A stretch of 58,119 bases of DNA, taken from Rubrivivax sp. GTDB lineage: Bacteria > Pseudomonadota > Gammaproteobacteria > Burkholderiales > Burkholderiaceae_C. The translations under genes and the position numbers were made by a program. The notes beneath the pieces were generated by a model that saw nothing but the letters and a program-made list of their open reading frames with translations, had not been told where the DNA came from and searched no databases. The DNA lies in assembly GCA_026125665.1 (NCBI GenBank), contig JAHCKS010000025.1:1-58119 (forward strand), read 5' to 3'. Shown here piece by piece: positions 56,116-58,119 of the stretch (within the stretch, counting starts at the first letter, position 1; every line of letters starts with the position of its first letter).

Positions 56116-57330
56116 ATGCTGAGCCTGAAGATCGTGCGCGGCGCCGAGAACGCGCAAGGTGTGCGCGCCGCCGTCCACGTGCCGCCGGAGCAGGCGCGCT
56201 TCGTCGTCGGCCGCGACCCGAGCTGCGACTGGCCGATCCCCGACAAGCAGCTCGCGCTGTCGGCGCGCCACTGCGAGATCGTGCGCATCGAGGGGCGCCA
56301 GGTGCTGCGCGACACCTCCACCAACGGCACCTTCCTCAACAACTCGCGCGAGCGGCTGCCGGCCGACCATGTGCTGCGGCACGGCGACCTGGTGAAGATC
56401 GGCAACTACGTCATCGAGGTGGCCGTGGTGCCCGACGCGCAGGCCGGGCCGGCCGCGGCCAGGCCGGCGGCGCAGGCGGCGCCGCCGGCGCCCCGGCGCG
56501 GCGGCGACCCGGCCGCGATGGTCGGCTCCGACTGGGAGAGGGCTTCGTCGGTGTCGCGCGGCGCTGCCGTGCCGGCCGACGTGAAGACCGGCCTCACGCG
56601 CATCAGCAAGCCGCCCACCAAGGAGGCGCTGCAGGAGATGCTCGCGGCGGCGCCCCCGGTCGAGGTCGCGGTACCGCCGGGTGCCGCTGCCGACACGGGG
56701 GACGCCCCGGCGCGCGAGGCGGTGCGGCGCGCGCCGCCGGGCACGGCCGACGTGCTGCAGCGCATCGCCGGCGGCTTGGGGGTGCCGCTCGAGGCCCTCG
56801 GCACGGCCGACCCGGGAGTTGCTGCGGACCGCGTGGCGCGCCTCCTGCGCATGACGGTGCTGGCCCTGCACCGGCAGCTCGGCCTGCAGGCGCGGCAGCT
56901 GGACAAGCTCGGTTGCCGGCTCCCGGCCGCCGCGGCGCAGTCGGAAGCGGCCTCGTTCCGCAGCGCCGCGGGCCCCGATGCGGCGCTGGCAGCCCTGCTG
57001 GGCGCCGGCGACGACGGCGTGGCCGTGCTGGTGCAGGCGAACAAGGAGCTCGGGTTGCACTCGGCCCGGCTGGCCGCCGCGTTCGAGGCCGCCGGCAAGC
57101 GCCTGTGCGAGCAGCTCGCCCCGGCAGCGGTGGAGCGCCTCGCGGAAGGGGCGGACGACGCCGTGCGGCTGTGGAAGATCTACAGCAGCCTGTGGACCTC
57201 GCTGGGCATCGGCGTGGGCAAGCCGTGGAGCGAAGGCTACGCGGACGCTGCCGCGTCCTATCTCGCTGCGGCGTACGATGACCCCAAGCTCGTCGTCGAC
57301 TCGATGGTGACCGACAAGCCCGCGGGCTGA
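56116..57330 (+). CDS. FHA domain protein, TagH-like (type VI secretion-associated)
   Basis: A 404-residue protein. Residues 1-104 are an FHA phosphothreonine-binding domain (FVVGRDPSCDWPIPDKQLALSARH, DTSTNGTFLNN). A low-complexity linker follows, and residues about 225-400 are helical with DVLQRIAGGLGVPLEALG and the terminal IYSSLWTSLGIGVGKPWSEGY-type block, as in the TagH C-terminal domain of T6SS FHA proteins. This predicts a threonine-phosphorylation-controlled secretion or signalling complex. No other T6SS gene is visible in the window, so a wider link is not proven. Confidence 0.8.
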   Translation: MLSLKIVRGAENAQGVRAAVHVPPEQARFVVGRDPSCDWPIPDKQLALSARHCEIVRIEGRQVLRDTSTNGTFLNNSRERLPADHVLRHGDLVKIGNYVIEVAVVPDAQAGPAAARPAAQAAPPAPRRGGDPAAMVGSDWERASSVSRGAAVPADVKTGLTRISKPPTKEALQEMLAAAPPVEVAVPPGAAADTGDAPAREAVRRAPPGTADVLQRIAGGLGVPLEALGTADPGVAADRVARLLRMTVLALHRQLGLQARQLDKLGCRLPAAAAQSEAASFRSAAGPDAALAALLGAGDDGVAVLVQANKELGLHSARLAAAFEAAGKRLCEQLAPAAVERLAEGADDAVRLWKIYSSLWTSLGIGVGKPWSEGYADAAASYLAAAYDDPKLVVDSMVTDKPAG

Positions 57331-57430
57331 CGGTGCCTTGGCACACGCCAGCGTGCTTGCGGTGCCCGAGCGGCGGCGCGCTTGCCGGTGCAGGCGGCGC
57401 GGCAGCGCCACACGACGCGGAGGGACTGCG

Positions 57431-57934
57431 ATGCCCAACGACTTCTTCCAGTACGGCCCGGCGCCTTCGGCGCCTCCGACACCGGCCCCGGCCCGGGAGA
57501 TGCGCGACAGCCGCGACGCGGGCGAAGGCGCCCGCGCCATCCTCGGCGACCTCAGCGACGAGGACTGGGAGAAGTTCATCGGCTTCGCCTCCCGCCGGCG
57601 TTATCCGGACGGCGCCGTGATCCTCGACGTGGGGCAGCGGGCCACGGCGCTCGGCTTCATCGCCAGCGGCGGCATCGAGGTGCTGTCGGCCTCGGACGGC
57701 CAGGCGCGCAGCGAACTGCGCGAGGAGGGCGACGTCTTCGGCCTGCTCGGTTTCCTGGACGGCGCGGCGGCCACCGTGCGGGTGCGCGCCCGCGGCAGCA
57801 CCGAGGTGCTGCTGCTCACGCGCGAGGCGCTGCTGCAGCTGGCGGCGTGGCAGCCGCGCATCGCGGTGGCGCTGCTGCGCGACGCCGGTGCGGCCGTGGC
57901 GACGCGGCTGCGCCGCGTGCAGGGCGGCGACTGA
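57431..57934 (+). CDS. Cyclic-nucleotide-binding domain protein
   Basis: A 167-residue protein with a Pro/Ala-rich N-terminus and one cNMP-binding (CAP-like) beta-roll: YPDGAVILDVGQRATALGFIASGGIEVL, LREEGDVFGLLGFLDGAAATVRVRARGSTEVLLLTREALLQL. The phosphate-binding cassette is only weakly conserved, so ligand binding is uncertain. No helix-turn-helix or enzymatic domain is attached. It follows the FHA gene by 100 nt on the same strand and is probably co-transcribed. Confidence 0.82.
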   Translation: MPNDFFQYGPAPSAPPTPAPAREMRDSRDAGEGARAILGDLSDEDWEKFIGFASRRRYPDGAVILDVGQRATALGFIASGGIEVLSASDGQARSELREEGDVFGLLGFLDGAAATVRVRARGSTEVLLLTREALLQLAAWQPRIAVALLRDAGAAVATRLRRVQGGD

Positions 57935-57948
57935 GGCCACGGCGCCCG

Positions 57949-58119
57949 ATGCCCCGAACCATTCCGATCGTCAACGCAGAGGCCTCGGGCCCTTCCAGCC
58001 CCCCGGCGCCCGGGGCCGGGCCGGAGGTGGACGTGCCGTCGGGCCCGCTGGCGGCGACGGTGGTGTCGGGGCCGCAGGCGGTGCGGCGCCCGCGCGCGGA
58101 GCCGACCTCGACGACACGC
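57949..58119 (+). CDS. Unidentified protein, N-terminal 57 residues (cut by window end)
   Basis: An open frame starts with ATG at 57949, 14 nt after the CNB gene, and stays open to the window edge. The visible part is Pro/Ala/Ser/Gly-rich (starts MPRTIPIVNAEASGP), probably a disordered N-terminus. No domain can be named. Close spacing suggests it belongs to the FHA/CNB operon. Confidence 0.6.
   Translation, partial: MPRTIPIVNAEASGPSSPPAPGAGPEVDVPSGPLAATVVSGPQAVRRPRAEPTSTTR

Overview
The window is about 70% GC with tight gene spacing and looks like the chromosome of a betaproteobacterium of the order Burkholderiales, probably a Rubrivivax/Leptothrix/Piscinibacter-like member. The evidence is the order ftsH-glmM ... 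pstSCAB-phoU-phoB-phoR, a trxA-rho pair, dnaX-ybaB-recR, ribF/ileS/lspA, a type B L31 protein and a small SRP RNA. No tRNA, rRNA, CRISPR array, prophage or intact insertion sequence was seen.

Layout. (1) 1-1909: end of ftsH and glmM. (2) 2068-24791: a large phosphate island. It holds sixA, a GT4 glycosyltransferase, a membrane protein, a membrane-anchored aminotransferase, the run psd-GT28 glycosyltransferase-ugd-ppx-CYTH/CHAD, phoX and a PlcP-type phospholipase C, then ppk2 and pstS-pstC-pstA-pstB-phoU-phoB-phoR. Direct 7-bp repeats with 11-bp periodicity resembling CTGTCAT Pho boxes lie before sixA, the membrane protein, phoX, ppk2 and (twice) pstS, with weaker ones before the GT4 gene and the GT28 gene. 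(3) 24816-34897: a GT39-like membrane protein, rpmE2, rho, trxA, two kinase/HDOD signalling proteins, the SRP RNA gene ffs (100 nt, minus strand) and a cyclopropane-fatty-acid synthase. (4) 35119-41879: a PurM-like protein, dnaX-ybaB-recR, a DUF2189 membrane protein, an MFS transporter and lspA. (5) 41879-49156: ileS, two MipA/OmpV outer-membrane proteins around a 167-bp palindrome, ribF and a GT4 glycosyltransferase. (6) 49208-52427: a DUF5672 protein, two giant related hairpins, a methyltransferase and a glycosyltransferase. (7) 52485-58119: a P1-family peptidase, two acyl-CoA dehydrogenases, and the start of an FHA/cyclic-nucleotide-binding cluster cut by the window edge.

Working together. 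The island reads as one phosphate-starvation programme. PhoR/PhoB sense and regulate, PstSCAB imports phosphate, PhoX scavenges it outside the cytoplasm, and Ppk2, Ppx and the CYTH/CHAD protein handle polyphosphate. PlcP can strip phosphate head groups from phospholipids to give diacylglycerol. The GT4 and MGDG-synthase-like GT28 enzymes, with Ugd supplying UDP-glucuronate, could then build phosphorus-free glycolipids. The aminotransferase, the extra PS-decarboxylase homologue and the membrane protein have no established place in such a pathway and are the most novel part of the locus.
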